From: Marinobacter sp. es.048 | Lineage (GTDB): Bacteria; Pseudomonadota; Gammaproteobacteria; Pseudomonadales; Oleiphilaceae | Length of the DNA stretch: 64,000 bases | Reading direction: 5' to 3' | Assembly (NCBI RefSeq): GCF_900188435.1 | Contig: NZ_FYFA01000001.1 | Location: forward strand, 1,240,001 to 1,304,000 | Shown: positions 34,865 through 44,556 of the stretch, in pieces | How the letters are laid out: each line of letters begins with the position of its first letter | Numbering within the stretch: the first letter of the stretch is position 1 | Position numbers and translations under genes: made by a program | The notes under the pieces: model-generated | The model's input: the letters and a program-made list of their open reading frames with translations, nothing else | Told to the model about the DNA's origin: nothing | Database searches by the model: none

Positions 34865-35638
34865 ATGGCTCTGGCGAAACGCATCATTCCCTGCCTCGAT
34901 GTCGACAAAGGCCGCGTGGTGAAGGGCGTCAATTTCGTTGATATCCGCGATGCCGGCGATCCGGTGGAGGTAGCCCGTCGTTACAACGAGCAGGGTGCCG
35001 ACGAGATCACCTTCCTGGACATCACGGCCAGTCACGAGAGCCGTGACACCACCTATGAAACAGTCGAGCGGATGGCGGCGGAAGTCTTCATCCCGCTGAC
35101 CGTCGGCGGCGGTGTGCGCACCGTAGACGACATTCGCAAGCTGCTGAATGCCGGCGCCGACAAAGTCTCGATCAACACTGCGGCCGTGTTCAACCCGGAG
35201 TTTGTGCGGGAAGCGGCGGAGCGCTTTGGCAGCCAGTGCATTGTGGTTGCCATTGATGCCAAGCGGGTCAGTCGGGAGGGCGAGGAGCCATGCTGGGAAA
35301 TCTTTACCCACGGTGGCCGCAAGCCCACCGGGCTGGACGCCATTGAATGGGCCCGCAAGATGGTGGAAATGGGCGCAGGCGAGTTACTGCTGACCAGCAT
35401 GGACCGCGACGGCACCAAGATCGGCTTTGATCTGGGGCTGACCAAAGCCATCAGCGATGCTGTGATTGTGCCGGTGATTGCCTCCGGTGGTGTCGGAGAG
35501 CTGCAGCACCTGGCCGATGGCGTCACCCGGGGCGGAGCTGATGCGGTTCTGGCGGCATCGATTTTTCACTTCGGGCAGCACACCATTCCAGAAGCGAAAG
35601 CCTTTATGAAGGCTCAGGGCATAGAAGTTCGCGAATAG
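34865..35638 (+). CDS. hisF: Imidazole glycerol phosphate synthase, cyclase subunit
   Basis: This 257-residue TIM barrel uses ammonia from HisH to make imidazoleglycerol phosphate and AICAR. Catalytic Asp residues lie in [15 protein letters not shown] and in [12 protein letters not shown] (about 180), and the phosphate loops read TVGGGVRT and IASGGVGE. It ends the histidine run. A REP-like palindrome pair follows between it and the convergent deacetylase gene. Confidence 0.96.
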   Translation: MALAKRIIPCLDVDKGRVVKGVNFVDIRDAGDPVEVARRYNEQGADEITFLDITASHESRDTTYETVERMAAEVFIPLTVGGGVRTVDDIRKLLNAGADKVSINTAAVFNPEFVREAAERFGSQCIVVAIDAKRVSREGEEPCWEIFTHGGRKPTGLDAIEWARKMVEMGAGELLLTSMDRDGTKIGFDLGLTKAISDAVIVPVIASGGVGELQHLADGVTRGGADAVLAASIFHFGQHTIPEAKAFMKAQGIEVRE

Positions 35639-35650
35639 AGTGAATGGTTT

Positions 35651-35737
35651 GTCGGATTACGACTTCGTCTAATCCGACCTACTGTTATCCGCGTGCATTC
35701 CTCTCGTAGGTCGGATTAGGCGAAGCCGTAATCCGAC
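35651..35737. repeat. Inverted pair of REP-like GTCGGATTA palindromes
   Basis: Copy one (35651-35682) begins GTCGGATTACG and ends CTAATCCGACCTAC. Copy two (35706-35737) is its inverse, GTAGGTCGGATTAG through CGTAATCCGAC, matching at 30 of 32 positions. Each copy is itself a hairpin with a CTTCG or CGAAG loop region. The unit is a widespread gammaproteobacterial REP-type repeat; placed between convergent genes it may end transcription or protect mRNA ends. Confidence 0.88.
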
Positions 35738-35745
35738 AGCCCAGG

Positions 35746-36561
35746 TTACTTTTTCTTTGCAAAAGCAGGTCGAATGGTCTGCTTTTCTCCCTCTGCAAAC
35801 ATCTCCCGATTGCCGTTGCGCATGGCCCATAGGCCACTGACGGTGGCAATGGCTATACCTTGCTCATCCAGTTTGGGCAGATGCTTCTCCAGGTAATCCA
35901 CGGTCACCTTGTGAGGATGGCCAATGCCGATGGCACTGCCGTTTTCCCGGGCACGCTTGATCAGCAGTTTGAACTGGCGGTCTACAAACTCCTCGGTTTG
36001 CTCATGGTCGAGAAACACGTCACGGGTCATGGTTGGAATCTGGTAGGCGGCTGCGACATCACCGGCTACGGATGAAGCGATTGTGCGGCTGTCGATAAAG
36101 TACACCGGGTAGCGGAACAGCTCTTTCATCACCCAGTCCATGGGCTGCAGCTGTTGGGTCAGCAGACTGCCCATGTGGTTGTTGACGCCCTGGACATGGG
36201 GGATGGACTGGAGTGCCCTGCGCAGGGTGGTCACCATGTTCTGTTCGTCCATATCCGGCGTCAGGCCTCCTGCCCCGAGCCCATAGTTGCGGGTGTTGGC
36301 CATGGGGGCGTGCAGCATGATTTCCTTGTGCTGCTTGTAGGCGAGCCGGGCAAGGCTGTCCGTATGCCGGCGATAGGGCAGGAATGCCAGTGTCAGCGGC
36401 TGGTCGAGATTTGCCAGTCGCTCGCCTTCAACAAGGCTGTGGCCCATATCATCAATAATGATGGCAATGGTTGGTGGCAGAGCCGTTCTTGTCGGTTCTG
36501 CCGATACCGCGCCAGCGGCAATGAAGAATGCCAGGGCCAGCAGAGAGCGAGCCACTCTCAC
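35746..36561 (-). CDS. YibQ-like divergent polysaccharide deacetylase
   Basis: This 271-residue protein has a signal peptide (LLALAFFIAAGAVSAEP) and the divergent polysaccharide deacetylase domain: TIAIIIDDMGHSLVEGERLA, then LTLAFLPYRRHTDSLA and IMLHAPMANTRNYGLGAGGL, with GVNNHMGSLLTQ later. These correspond to the NodB-fold metal-binding motifs. The E. coli homologue YibQ also sits beside envC. It overlaps ctpA by four bases and is last in the gpmI-envC-ctpA-yibQ series. Its true substrate is not established. Confidence 0.88.
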   Translation of the reverse strand: MRVARSLLALAFFIAAGAVSAEPTRTALPPTIAIIIDDMGHSLVEGERLANLDQPLTLAFLPYRRHTDSLARLAYKQHKEIMLHAPMANTRNYGLGAGGLTPDMDEQNMVTTLRRALQSIPHVQGVNNHMGSLLTQQLQPMDWVMKELFRYPVYFIDSRTIASSVAGDVAAAYQIPTMTRDVFLDHEQTEEFVDRQFKLLIKRARENGSAIGIGHPHKVTVDYLEKHLPKLDEQGIAIATVSGLWAMRNGNREMFAEGEKQTIRPAFAKKK

Positions 36562-37964
36562 TGATCGCTTCCTTCTGCCTTGTCCTTTTTGTTCGGGTTC
36601 AGAATCTGGATGCCCTTGAGCAGGTTCAGTGCCGAGCGCAGCTGATAATCCCTGTCTGCAAGGGAGCTGGTTTCAGCCTCTGGGTTGTTTTCACCGTCCT
36701 GTTGCTGATCCTCGTTCTGGCCTTCAAGGTGTCCGCTCAGATCTGCTTCGGTGAAGAAGGGTTTGCTGTCGAGTTCCTTCAGCTCCGCCGGACGTACTTC
36801 GATGTCCGGCTTGATTCCGGTCGCCTGGATGGAGCGGCCATCAGGTGTGTAATAGCGCGCAGTGGTCATCTTGATGGCGTGGGTCTCATCCAGCGGAATC
36901 ACTGTCTGAACGCTGCCTTTGCCGAAGGATTTTGTGCCCATAACCACGGCCCGTTCATGGTCCTGAAGGGCACCGGCCAGGATTTCCGAGGCGGAGGCGG
37001 AGCCGCCATTGATCAGAACCACAATGGGCGTGCCTTCCATGATATCCCCGGCCCGTGCGCTGAAGCGCAGACGCGAACTCTGGATGCGGCCCTCAGTATA
37101 GACGATCAGTCCTTCATCAAGCAGGGCATCCGCAGACTTTACAGCCGCCTGCAGCACGCCTCCCGGGTTGTTGCGCAGATCGATGATGAGCCCGTCAAGG
37201 TCCCGGCCCAGTTCGTCTTCCAAACCGTTCAGGGCATCCTTGAACTGTGAGCCGGTATCGGCCTGGAACTGGGTAATGCGGACATAGCCGTAGCCATTTT
37301 CCAGCATCCGGGACTTCACGCTGGTGACCTTGATGATGTCGCGCTCTACATCGATTTCAATGGGCCCGGTCTCGCCCTCTCTCATGATAGTCAGCGTCAG
37401 CACAGAACCGGGTTTGCCCCTCATCAACTGGACGGCTTCTTCCAGGCTCATGCCTTTCACCGGTTTTTCATCAAGCTTGATGATCAGGTCTCCGGCCTGG
37501 ACGCCCGCCTTCTGTGCCGGCGTGTCGTCGATGGGCGCGATCACTTTAACAAAACCGTTTTCCATGCCCACTTCAATGCCAAGCCCGCCAAACTCGCCAG
37601 AGGTGCTTTCTTCCAGCTCTTCGTAGTCCTTCGGTGCCAGGTAGGTGGAGTGAGGGTCGAGGTCTGACAGCATACCTTTGATAGCACTTTCGAGGAGTTT
37701 GCGGTCGCTTACTTCCTCGACATAGGCATCTTTTATGCGGCTGAATACCTCGGTGAACTTGCGGAGGTCGTCCAGGGGAAGCTGTTTCTCGGGATCGGGC
37801 AGGCTGATTTCCACCCGTTCGCCATTCTGGATACCTTCCAGGAGCTGTTCGGTGGCGGCGTCTTCATCCTGGGCCCAGGCTAGTCCGGAAGCGGTTGCGA
37901 AACAGGTAGCGAGCGCAATGCTGCGTAATGGAAAGCCGTGGAGTGTACTTCTGACCCGTTTCAT
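36558..37964 (-). CDS. ctpA: Carboxyl-terminal processing protease (S41)
   Basis: This 468-residue periplasmic protease has a signal peptide (cleaved near GLAWAQD), a PDZ domain at about 105-190 (GFVKVIAPIDDTPAQKAGVQ) and the S41 core with nucleophile Ser in NGGSASASEILAGALQDH and general-base Lys in GTKSFGKGSVQTV. Pseudomonas CtpA homologues trim peptidoglycan hydrolases. Its neighbours EnvC and the YibQ-like protein also act at the cell wall. An acidic, Q-rich tail follows the catalytic domain. Confidence 0.94.
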   Translation of the reverse strand: MKRVRSTLHGFPLRSIALATCFATASGLAWAQDEDAATEQLLEGIQNGERVEISLPDPEKQLPLDDLRKFTEVFSRIKDAYVEEVSDRKLLESAIKGMLSDLDPHSTYLAPKDYEELEESTSGEFGGLGIEVGMENGFVKVIAPIDDTPAQKAGVQAGDLIIKLDEKPVKGMSLEEAVQLMRGKPGSVLTLTIMREGETGPIEIDVERDIIKVTSVKSRMLENGYGYVRITQFQADTGSQFKDALNGLEDELGRDLDGLIIDLRNNPGGVLQAAVKSADALLDEGLIVYTEGRIQSSRLRFSARAGDIMEGTPIVVLINGGSASASEILAGALQDHERAVVMGTKSFGKGSVQTVIPLDETHAIKMTTARYYTPDGRSIQATGIKPDIEVRPAELKELDSKPFFTEADLSGHLEGQNEDQQQDGENNPEAETSSLADRDYQLRSALNLLKGIQILNPNKKDKAEGSDQ

Positions 37965-38061
37965 TCACATATCCCGTTTTTATTCCGATAGTTGGACTGG
38001 TTTCCCTGACTCCGGACAGTATGGCGTTACCTTTGACGTTTGTCAGCCCTCCAGGAGCCTC

Positions 38062-39195
38062 TCAGTTTGCCAGCCATCGGCCAGGATTGTCGGGTTTACC
38101 ATTGTGCCGGACTTCAAAGTAGAGCGCCGGGGCATCGGTGCCACCAGTGCGGCCAGCCTCTGCGATGGGCTCGCCAGCGGCCACCCAGTCTCCCGGGCTG
38201 GTGAAAAGGCTGCTGCTGTGGCCATACAGAGTCATGTAGCCATCGCCGTGATCAATGATGGTAATCAGGCCAAAGCCCCGAAGCCAGTTGGCGAATACGA
38301 CCCGGCCATAATGTATGGCGCGAACCTCCGCTTCGTCCCGGGTTTCGATAAGCAGGCCGTTACGCCGCAGTTTGCCGTCGGCGTAGCGATCACCGTAGCG
38401 GCTTAATACCTGGCCCTTTGCTGGCCAGGGCAGTTGGTTGCGTAGTGAGGCAAAAGGCTGGGATTCATTGGGGGAGGGGATGTTGTTGATCGCCTGCTGC
38501 ACTTCCGCCAGCAGGCTTTCAAGCCGTTTGCGATCTGATTCCAGCTCCTCCCGTTCGCTCAGGCGATTCTGGATATCGGCTTTGAGTGCTGCGAGGGTCT
38601 GTTGGCGTTTCTGTCTGGATTCGGTCAGTTCCTGCTGGCGTTTGGCGACGTTTTCCTCGGTTCTCGCCAGTTCGACCCGGGTCGATTGCACGGCAGCCTG
38701 TGTGTTTCTGAGCTCTTGCAGGCTTTGCCTGAACGCTTCGAGGCGGTCGACGGTGTCCTTGCTGAGGTATTCGTAATAGGTCATGGTCCGGGCAATCTTG
38801 TCCGGATCTATTTCATTGAGCAGAACTTTTACCGCCGGCGCGTCCCCTTCCATCCAGGCGGCGCGGATCTGCTTCTTGAGGCTGTCCCGCTGGCGATCAA
38901 GGGTTCGGGTAAGCTCCTGCGCCTCGTTCTCCAGTTGCCGGAGCCGTTGCTGCTGTTGTTCTGCCTGCTGTCGCAGGGAGCGGCGTTCACGGGTCAGGCG
39001 GCTGATGTTCTTCTCGGTCGCAGCAAGCTGCCGCTCCAGGGAGGAGCGGTCTTCCTCGGCGTCCGCCAGCCAGTCGTCGATGTCCTCAATGCGTTCCTTG
39101 AGTTCCTCGATCTGGGCCGGGGTGACATCCTGTTGGGCGAGTGCCGGCGCCGCACCCAGTAGGAGGGTGAGCGCCAGAATTGCGGAAAGTCGCAA
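38062..39195 (-). CDS. envC: Murein hydrolase activator EnvC
   Basis: This 377-residue periplasmic protein has a signal peptide, long coiled coils (about 25-245) and a C-terminal LytM domain (RNGLLIETRDEAEVRAIHY, DHGDGYMTLYGHSSS). The zinc ligands of active LytM enzymes are missing: the usual HxxxD is replaced by NGLLI and the usual HxH by EVRH. This is the degenerate pattern of EnvC, which activates cell-division amidases and is not itself a hydrolase. It lies between gpmI and ctpA, as in Pseudomonas and E. coli. Confidence 0.93.
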   Translation of the reverse strand: MRLSAILALTLLLGAAPALAQQDVTPAQIEELKERIEDIDDWLADAEEDRSSLERQLAATEKNISRLTRERRSLRQQAEQQQQRLRQLENEAQELTRTLDRQRDSLKKQIRAAWMEGDAPAVKVLLNEIDPDKIARTMTYYEYLSKDTVDRLEAFRQSLQELRNTQAAVQSTRVELARTEENVAKRQQELTESRQKRQQTLAALKADIQNRLSEREELESDRKRLESLLAEVQQAINNIPSPNESQPFASLRNQLPWPAKGQVLSRYGDRYADGKLRRNGLLIETRDEAEVRAIHYGRVVFANWLRGFGLITIIDHGDGYMTLYGHSSSLFTSPGDWVAAGEPIAEAGRTGGTDAPALYFEVRHNGKPDNPGRWLAN

Positions 39196-39215
39196 GGGTT
39201 GGTTCCGTTCCCGGA

Positions 39216-40766
39216 TCAGTTGATCTCAACCAGGCTGTGCCCAGTCATTTCTTTCGGTTGCTCTAGCCCCATCAGGGCGAGCAGAGAGGGTGCAACGTCG
39301 CTCAGGCTGCCGTCGTTCTTCAGCACTACATTGCGGTGGCCGGTGTATACCAGCGGCACCGGACCAATGGTGTGGGCGGTGTGAACCTGGCCGGAGTTCG
39401 GATCGGTCATCTGCTCGCAGTTTCCGTGGTCAGCCGTGATCAGTGCTTCGCCGCCCGCTTCATCCAGGGCCTCGACAACGCGCTTCACGCATTCGTCCAG
39501 ACATTCAGCCGCCTTGATCGCCGCATCCAGCTTGCCGGTGTGGCCAACCATGTCGCCGTTGGCGTAGTTGCAGACCACCAGGTCGTATTTGCCGCTCTTG
39601 ATGGCCTCCACAAGCTTGTCGGTAACCTCTGGCGCGCTCATTTCCGGCTGCAGATCGTAGGTAGCCACCTTGGGAGAGGGCACAAGAATGCGCTCTTCAC
39701 CGTCAAACGGCGTTTCCAGGCCGCCGTTGAAGAAGAAGGTAACGTGGGCGTATTTCTCGGTTTCGGCAATACGCAACTGGGTTTTGCCCTGCTTCGCCAT
39801 GTACTCGCCAAGGCCATTGGAAAGCTGCTCGGGCGGGTAGGCGCAGGAGGTTTTGATGTCGGCCGCGTACTCGGTCAGCATAACAAAATCAGCCAGTTCC
39901 GGATGCTTCTTGCGTGCGAAACCGTCAAAGTCCTTCTCTACAAAGGTGCGGGTCATTTCACGCGCGCGGTCGGCACGGAAATTCATGAACAGCACCGTGT
40001 CGCCATCGTTGATGGTGCCTTCTGGCTCGCCCGCGGCATGGATGCGGGTTGGTGTTACAAACTCGTCGTTCTCCCCGCGTTCGTAGGCCTGCTCCAGGCC
40101 GGAAACCGGATCGGCCGCGGTGAATTCTGCAGTACCCTGGGTCATCAAATTGTAGGCGGCTTCAACGCGATCCCAGCGGTTATCGCGATCCATGGCATAG
40201 TAACGGCCCACAATCGAGGCAACGCGGCCGACCCCGAGGCTCCGGAGTTTGGCTGCGGCTTTCTCCAGCGACGGTTTGGCGCTTCGGGGGGGCATGTCAC
40301 GGCCGTCGAGGAAAGCATGAATGTATACTTCCTTGGCCCCGCGTGCAGCGGCGAGTTCGGCAGCGGCAATGATGTGGTCTTCGTGGCTGTGTACACCACC
40401 GGGAGACATCAGGCCCATCAGATGAACGGCTCGACCGCTCTGAACAGCTTTGTCGATTGCGGAGCAGAGTGCTTCGTTTTTCTGGAAACTGCCTTCTTCG
40501 AGATCCTTGTCGATGCGAGTCAGGCTTTGATACACCACACGCCCTGCGCCCAGGTTCATATGGCCAACTTCCGAGTTACCCATTTGCCCTTGCGGCAGCC
40601 CGACAAACATGCCTGAAGTATTGATCAGGGTCTTGGGCTGGTTCTGCCAGAGCTGGTCCCAGAACGGGGTGCTGGCGTTGCTGATGGCGTTGTCTTCAGC
40701 CGGGTCGCGGTGGCCCCAGCCGTCCAGGATAATCAGTGCAGTCGGCTTGCGCTTTGCAGTCATCAT
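39216..40766 (-). CDS. gpmI: 2,3-bisphosphoglycerate-independent phosphoglycerate mutase
   Basis: This 516-residue glycolytic enzyme interconverts 3- and 2-phosphoglycerate with two Mn ions. Metal and phosphoserine motifs are intact: [12 protein letters not shown] near the start, [17 protein letters not shown] with the phosphorylated Ser, [16 protein letters not shown] and [13 protein letters not shown]. Two adjacent ATG codons begin the frame and either may be used. A perfect 16-bp palindrome lies 20 bases before the start. Confidence 0.96.
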   Translation of the reverse strand: MMTAKRKPTALIILDGWGHRDPAEDNAISNASTPFWDQLWQNQPKTLINTSGMFVGLPQGQMGNSEVGHMNLGAGRVVYQSLTRIDKDLEEGSFQKNEALCSAIDKAVQSGRAVHLMGLMSPGGVHSHEDHIIAAAELAAARGAKEVYIHAFLDGRDMPPRSAKPSLEKAAAKLRSLGVGRVASIVGRYYAMDRDNRWDRVEAAYNLMTQGTAEFTAADPVSGLEQAYERGENDEFVTPTRIHAAGEPEGTINDGDTVLFMNFRADRAREMTRTFVEKDFDGFARKKHPELADFVMLTEYAADIKTSCAYPPEQLSNGLGEYMAKQGKTQLRIAETEKYAHVTFFFNGGLETPFDGEERILVPSPKVATYDLQPEMSAPEVTDKLVEAIKSGKYDLVVCNYANGDMVGHTGKLDAAIKAAECLDECVKRVVEALDEAGGEALITADHGNCEQMTDPNSGQVHTAHTIGPVPLVYTGHRNVVLKNDGSLSDVAPSLLALMGLEQPKEMTGHSLVEIN

Positions 40767-40785
40767 TAGTTCCGGATGTGAAATA

Positions 40786-40801
40786 TTAGTAAATTTACTA
40801 A
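40786..40801. promoter_or_regulatory. Operator-like palindrome upstream of gpmI
   Basis: TTAGTAAATTTACTAA is a perfect 16-bp palindrome in the short space between divergent gpmI and the rhodanese gene. Perfect AT-rich dyads like this are typical of repressor operators. I cannot name the protein. Confidence 0.45.
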
Positions 40802-40875
40802 AACAAAGATGAAGTCTAGCTATTTTCGCATTTAGTGGCCAGTTTCGTCACCTTCTGTCAGGGAGTCAGGCTGTG

Positions 40876-40881
40876 TATAAT
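40876..40881 (+). promoter_or_regulatory. -10 element for the YibN-like/secB genes
   Basis: TATAAT preceded by TGTG gives an extended -10 (TGTGTATAAT) 30 bases before the rhodanese-like start. A possible -35 (TTCTGT) lies near 40850. Confidence 0.5.
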
Positions 40882-40910
40882 CCCGCCAAACTCATTATCA
40901 GGGTAAGTTC

Positions 40911-41327
40911 ATGGACCGGTTGTTTGAATTTGTCGTTAACCACTACATTCTCGTGTCGCTCTTCGTGGCATTTCTGGTCGCCATCCTTATTCTGGAGTCC
41001 CGTCGTGGCGGAGCCAAGATCTCAGCCCAGGGCGCGGTCAATCTGATCAACAAGGATGAAGCCGTTGTAGTCGACATCCGGGATCGCAAGGAGTTTGGTG
41101 AGGGGCGCATCACGGGCTCTGTCAATATTCCGTTGAACAGCCTGAAGAGTCGGGCTGGCGAGCTGAGCAAGTTCAAGGACAAGCAGATCATCGTTGCCGA
41201 CAAGATGGGTCAGCATTCCGCCATGGCGGTCAAGCAGCTGAACGGGGAAGGCTTCAGCAATGTGGTTCGCCTGAACGGCGGCGTTGCGGACTGGAAAGCC
41301 AGCAATCTTCCGCTGGTGAAGAAATAG
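40911..41327 (+). CDS. yibN: Membrane-anchored rhodanese-like protein (YibN type)
   Basis: This 138-residue protein has an N-terminal membrane helix (HYILVSLFVAFLVAILIL) and a rhodanese domain (INKDEAVVVDIRDRKEFGEG, VVRLNGGVADWKASNLPLV). At the active-site loop the usual cysteine is absent: the sequence reads IIVADKMGQHS, so sulfur transfer by the classic mechanism is unlikely. E. coli YibN also departs from the consensus and is also near secB. The glutaredoxin gene often found between these two genes is missing here. Confidence 0.86.
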   Translation: MDRLFEFVVNHYILVSLFVAFLVAILILESRRGGAKISAQGAVNLINKDEAVVVDIRDRKEFGEGRITGSVNIPLNSLKSRAGELSKFKDKQIIVADKMGQHSAMAVKQLNGEGFSNVVRLNGGVADWKASNLPLVKK

Positions 41328-41472
41328 GGCGGCCCTTGATCTGAAGATCATTCTGCCGCACTGTTTCACATAAGCCGGCCCAGCCTAGACGAAAAATGTT
41401 CCGGCATCACGCTCCATAGCATTCCATAATAACGGGCCTCCGAGCCCATGATCGAGAACGAAAGGACTGAAA

Positions 41473-41976
41473 ATGGCTGAGAATCAGCAAGCCGCAGCAG
41501 GCAGTGACAACCAGAACCAACCCCAGTTTGCCCTTCAGCGCATCTATGTGAAGGACCTGTCTTTTGAGTCGCCCAACTCTCCCACCGTGTTTCAGGAGCA
41601 GTGGAAGCCGCAGGTTAACCTGGATCTGAATACCTCCCACAATAAGGTCAGCGACAACCAGTATGAGGTTGTACTCTCCCTGACCGTCACCGCAAAAGTG
41701 GGCGAGAAGGTGGCTTACATCGTCGAGATCCAGCAGGGCGGCGTGTTTCTGGTGCAGGGCATTGAAGGTCAGCAGCTGGGCCAGATGCTGGGCGCCTACT
41801 GCCCGACTATCCTGTTCCCGTATGCTCGTGAAGCGATCGACGGTATCGTGAACAAGGGCAGCTTCCCGGCGCTGATGCTGGCGCCGGTGAACTTCGATGC
41901 CATCTACGCCCAGGCGCTCAAGCGCAAGCAGGAAGAAGCGGCGGGCGAGGCAAACGAAGAGCAGCAGACTCACTGA
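41473..41976 (+). CDS. secB: Protein-export chaperone SecB
   Basis: This 167-residue cytoplasmic chaperone holds precursor proteins unfolded and delivers them to SecA. Family signatures include FALQRIYVKDLSFESPN, the beta-strand VVLSLTVTAKVGEKVAYIVE and CPTILFPYAREAIDGIVNKG. An N-terminal glutamine- and asparagine-rich stretch and an acidic C-terminus are normal for the family. A UUCG-loop terminator follows. Confidence 0.96.
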   Translation: MAENQQAAAGSDNQNQPQFALQRIYVKDLSFESPNSPTVFQEQWKPQVNLDLNTSHNKVSDNQYEVVLSLTVTAKVGEKVAYIVEIQQGGVFLVQGIEGQQLGQMLGAYCPTILFPYAREAIDGIVNKGSFPALMLAPVNFDAIYAQALKRKQEEAAGEANEEQQTH

Positions 41977-42000
41977 TTGGCGATACGTCGTTCAGAAATA

Positions 42001-42027
42001 AAAAAACCGGCTTCGGCCGGTTTTTTT
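42001..42027. terminator. Bidirectional terminator between secB and trmL
   Basis: ACCGGC (42006-42011) and GCCGGT (42016-42021) form a stem closed by a TTCG tetraloop, flanked by A6 on the left and T7 on the right, so it can stop transcripts arriving from either side. Confidence 0.9.
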
Positions 42028-42490
42028 ATGTCGCTCCGTAAAACCCGAGTTGCCTCCAGGCTTCGTAAACCACCAGGGCCGCGGTGTTGGATAGGTTCAG
42101 GCTTCGGCTTTCCGGTTGCATTGGAACCCGCAAACGGTGCTCGGGCAGTAGACCCTCTCGAACAACGGCAGGGAGGCCTCGGGTTTCCGGGCCGAACATC
42201 AAGTAGTCGCCATCCTGATAGCTCACTTGATGGTAGTGGGTGCTGCCTTTGGTGGTCAGCCCGAACAGGCGTCCGGGCTGCTCGCTGGCCAGGAAGTCCT
42301 GGTAATTCCTGTGGATCTTGACTGTGGCGTACTCGCTGTAATCCAGCCCGGCCCTCCGCATCTGTTTGTCCTCCAGGTTAAAACCCAGCGGTTCAATCAG
42401 ATGCAGCTGGCAGCCGGTGTTGGCGCACAGCCGGATGATATTGCCGGTATTCGGCGGTATTTCCGGCTCGTACAGCACAACGTGGAGCAT
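42026..42490 (-). CDS. trmL: tRNA (cytidine(34)-2'-O)-methyltransferase
   Basis: This 154-residue SPOUT enzyme methylates the wobble ribose of tRNA-Leu isoacceptors. It begins [20 protein letters not shown] and includes [20 protein letters not shown] and the knot motif GPETRGLP, with [19 protein letters not shown] near the end. Length is as expected for TrmL. It is next to secB, as in Pseudomonas, and five bases downstream of the thiolase gene on the same strand. Confidence 0.95.
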   Translation of the reverse strand: MLHVVLYEPEIPPNTGNIIRLCANTGCQLHLIEPLGFNLEDKQMRRAGLDYSEYATVKIHRNYQDFLASEQPGRLFGLTTKGSTHYHQVSYQDGDYLMFGPETRGLPAVVREGLLPEHRLRVPMQPESRSLNLSNTAALVVYEAWRQLGFYGAT

Positions 42491-42495
42491 GAAGC

Positions 42496-43674
42496 TTAGC
42501 GCTCAACGGCCAGGGCAACACCCATGCCGCCACCGATGCACAGTGTGGCCAGGCCCTTGTGAACATCGCGGCGAACCATTTCATGCAGCAGGGAGACCAG
42601 AATGCGGCAGCCGGATGCGCCGATGGGATGGCCCAGGGCAATGGCACCGCCGTTCACGTTAACCGTGCCGGTGTCCCAGCCCATGTCGCGATTTACAGAA
42701 ATAGCCTGGGCTGCGAAGGCTTCGTTGGCTTCCACCAGGTCCAGATCATCCGTGCTCCAGCCGGCAAGCTTCAGGCAGCGTTGACTGGCGGGAATCGGGC
42801 CGGTGCCCATAATCCTCGGGTCCACGCCGGCGTTAGCGTAAGCCTTGATGGTGGCGATCGGAGTCAGCCCCAGTTCTTTGGCTTTCTCGGCACTGCAGAC
42901 CATCACGGCAGCGGCGCCATCGTTCAGGGATGAGGCATTGCCGGCGGTAACGGTGCCGTCCTTTTTGAAGGCCGCACGCAGTTTGCCAAGCCCCTCGGCA
43001 GTGACGCCGTCGCGGGGGCCTTCGTCTCGGTCAACGACAATCGGGTCACTCTTACGCTGGGGAATGGAGACCGGAACAATCTGGCCATCGAAATAACCGG
43101 CCTCGCGAGCGGCGGCGGCTTTCTGCTGGGACGCCGCGGCAAATTCGTCCTGCTCGTTACGGCTGATGCCGTATTTCTCGACGATGTTCTCGGCCGTAAT
43201 GCCCATGTGGTAATCGTTGAAGGCATCCCACAGGCCGTCCTTGATCATGGTGTCCACCATGGACCAGTTACCCATGCGCTGCCCGTTGCGGCTGTTGGGC
43301 AGCACATGAGGCGCCTGGCTCATGCTCTCCTGACCGCCGGCAATCATCATCTCAGCATCACCACAGCGGATGGCCTGTACTGCCATATGAACCGCTTTAA
43401 GGCCGGAGCCGCAAACCTTGTTGATGGTCATGGCTGGCACCGACGCCGGAAGGCCCGCGTTGATGGCGGACTGGCGAGCGGGGTTCTGGCCAACACCGGC
43501 GGTGAGAACCTGACCCAGAACCACCTCGTTGATCTGGTCACCGGCGACGCCGGTTTCTTCCAGTAGTGCCTTGATGACGGCGGTTCCAAGCTGGTCTGCG
43601 CTCAGGCTTGCGAGACCTCCGCCAAAGGTTCCGATAGCTGTGCGGCGGGCGGCAACAATAACGACATCACGCAT
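42496..43674 (-). CDS. Acetyl-CoA C-acetyltransferase (thiolase II)
   Basis: This 392-residue thiolase condenses two acetyl-CoA to acetoacetyl-CoA or runs in reverse. The nucleophilic cysteine is in [14 protein letters not shown] (about 88), the histidine in [15 protein letters not shown] (about 348) and the second cysteine in [10 protein letters not shown] (about 378). It resembles PhaA/AtoB enzymes. No phaB or phaC is in the window, so its role (ketone-body, butyrate or PHB metabolism) cannot be fixed. It shares a strand with trmL downstream. Confidence 0.93.
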   Translation of the reverse strand: MRDVVIVAARRTAIGTFGGGLASLSADQLGTAVIKALLEETGVAGDQINEVVLGQVLTAGVGQNPARQSAINAGLPASVPAMTINKVCGSGLKAVHMAVQAIRCGDAEMMIAGGQESMSQAPHVLPNSRNGQRMGNWSMVDTMIKDGLWDAFNDYHMGITAENIVEKYGISRNEQDEFAAASQQKAAAAREAGYFDGQIVPVSIPQRKSDPIVVDRDEGPRDGVTAEGLGKLRAAFKKDGTVTAGNASSLNDGAAAVMVCSAEKAKELGLTPIATIKAYANAGVDPRIMGTGPIPASQRCLKLAGWSTDDLDLVEANEAFAAQAISVNRDMGWDTGTVNVNGGAIALGHPIGASGCRILVSLLHEMVRRDVHKGLATLCIGGGMGVALAVER

Positions 43675-43800
43675 GGGAATTCTCCGGATAAGTGGCGCGA
43701 GGGGTTTGGGCCGGCGCGCGCAGGGTTGACAACCTCTTTAATTGTATCCGGAAAGCAGCGCTCCGCCAAAGCAAGTGAGCGTAGAGGACGGCTGAAAGGC

Positions 43801-44547
43801 CTACATGTTCAGGCTACGACCCCCATCAACCGAGATGATCTGACCCGTGATGAACGGCGCATCGCAGATCAGGAACGCGATGGTTTCGGCAATATCATGC
43901 GGATTGCCGGTGCGGGCCAGTGGGGTCTTTTGGAGAATCGCCTGCTGGGCGGACTGATCCATCTCGGCTTCGCCTTCAGGCCAGAGGATTGCGCCTGGCG
44001 ATACGCCGTTCACCCGCACATCCGGCGCCAGGTCCTTGGCCCAGGAGCGTGTCAGGGCGGCCAGGCCGGCCTTGCTGGCGCAGTACAGCGGGTGGTCGTC
44101 GATGGGTCTTTCGCTGTAAATATCGATCAGGTTTACCACGCTGCCGCGGTTTCGCCGCAGTTCAGTCAGACAAGCCTGAAGCAGGAAGAATGGGGCCCTG
44201 AGGTTGGTGTTCAGGATTGTGTTCCAGTCGTCTTCGGTGGCTTCCGCCACCGGTGTGGGATAGAACACCGACGCATTGTTCACCAGTGCGTCCAGTCGGC
44301 CCCAGTGTGCGACGGCGTCACTGGCCAGTCGATTTACAGCGGGTGTCTGGCTCAGATCCGCCTGAAGGGCGCAGGCGGAGTCCGGCCGTTGCCTGTTCAT
44401 CTGTTCAATGAGTGAGTTCGCCTGCTCGTCCCGGCTCCGGAAGTGAATCACCAGGTTCCAGCCTCTTGCATGGAGTGTCCGGGCAGTCTGTGCGCCAAGA
44501 CGGTGGGCTGCTCCGGTAACCAGGGCGACGGGCGTTTTGGACGGCAT
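43801..44547 (-). CDS. Short-chain dehydrogenase, pteridine-reductase-like
   Basis: This 248-residue SDR has the NADP-binding motif VTGAAHRLGAQTARTLHARG with a basic position after the glycine-rich turn, the NNAS motif (LVNNASVFYPTP) and catalytic YCASK with the upstream serine in NLIDIYSERP. The HRLGA pattern is typical of FolM/pteridine reductase-like SDRs, which reduce dihydromonapterin. It is nine bases downstream of the cca gene on the same strand, so the two are likely cotranscribed. Confidence 0.82.
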   Translation of the reverse strand: MPSKTPVALVTGAAHRLGAQTARTLHARGWNLVIHFRSRDEQANSLIEQMNRQRPDSACALQADLSQTPAVNRLASDAVAHWGRLDALVNNASVFYPTPVAEATEDDWNTILNTNLRAPFFLLQACLTELRRNRGSVVNLIDIYSERPIDDHPLYCASKAGLAALTRSWAKDLAPDVRVNGVSPGAILWPEGEAEMDQSAQQAILQKTPLARTGNPHDIAETIAFLICDAPFITGQIISVDGGRSLNM

Positions 44548-44556
44548 GATGGCTCC

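Noticed and set aside
35651..35737. CRISPR repeat unit
   Set aside because: Only two inverted copies exist, each a hairpin, with no spacers and no cas genes; this is a REP-type pair.
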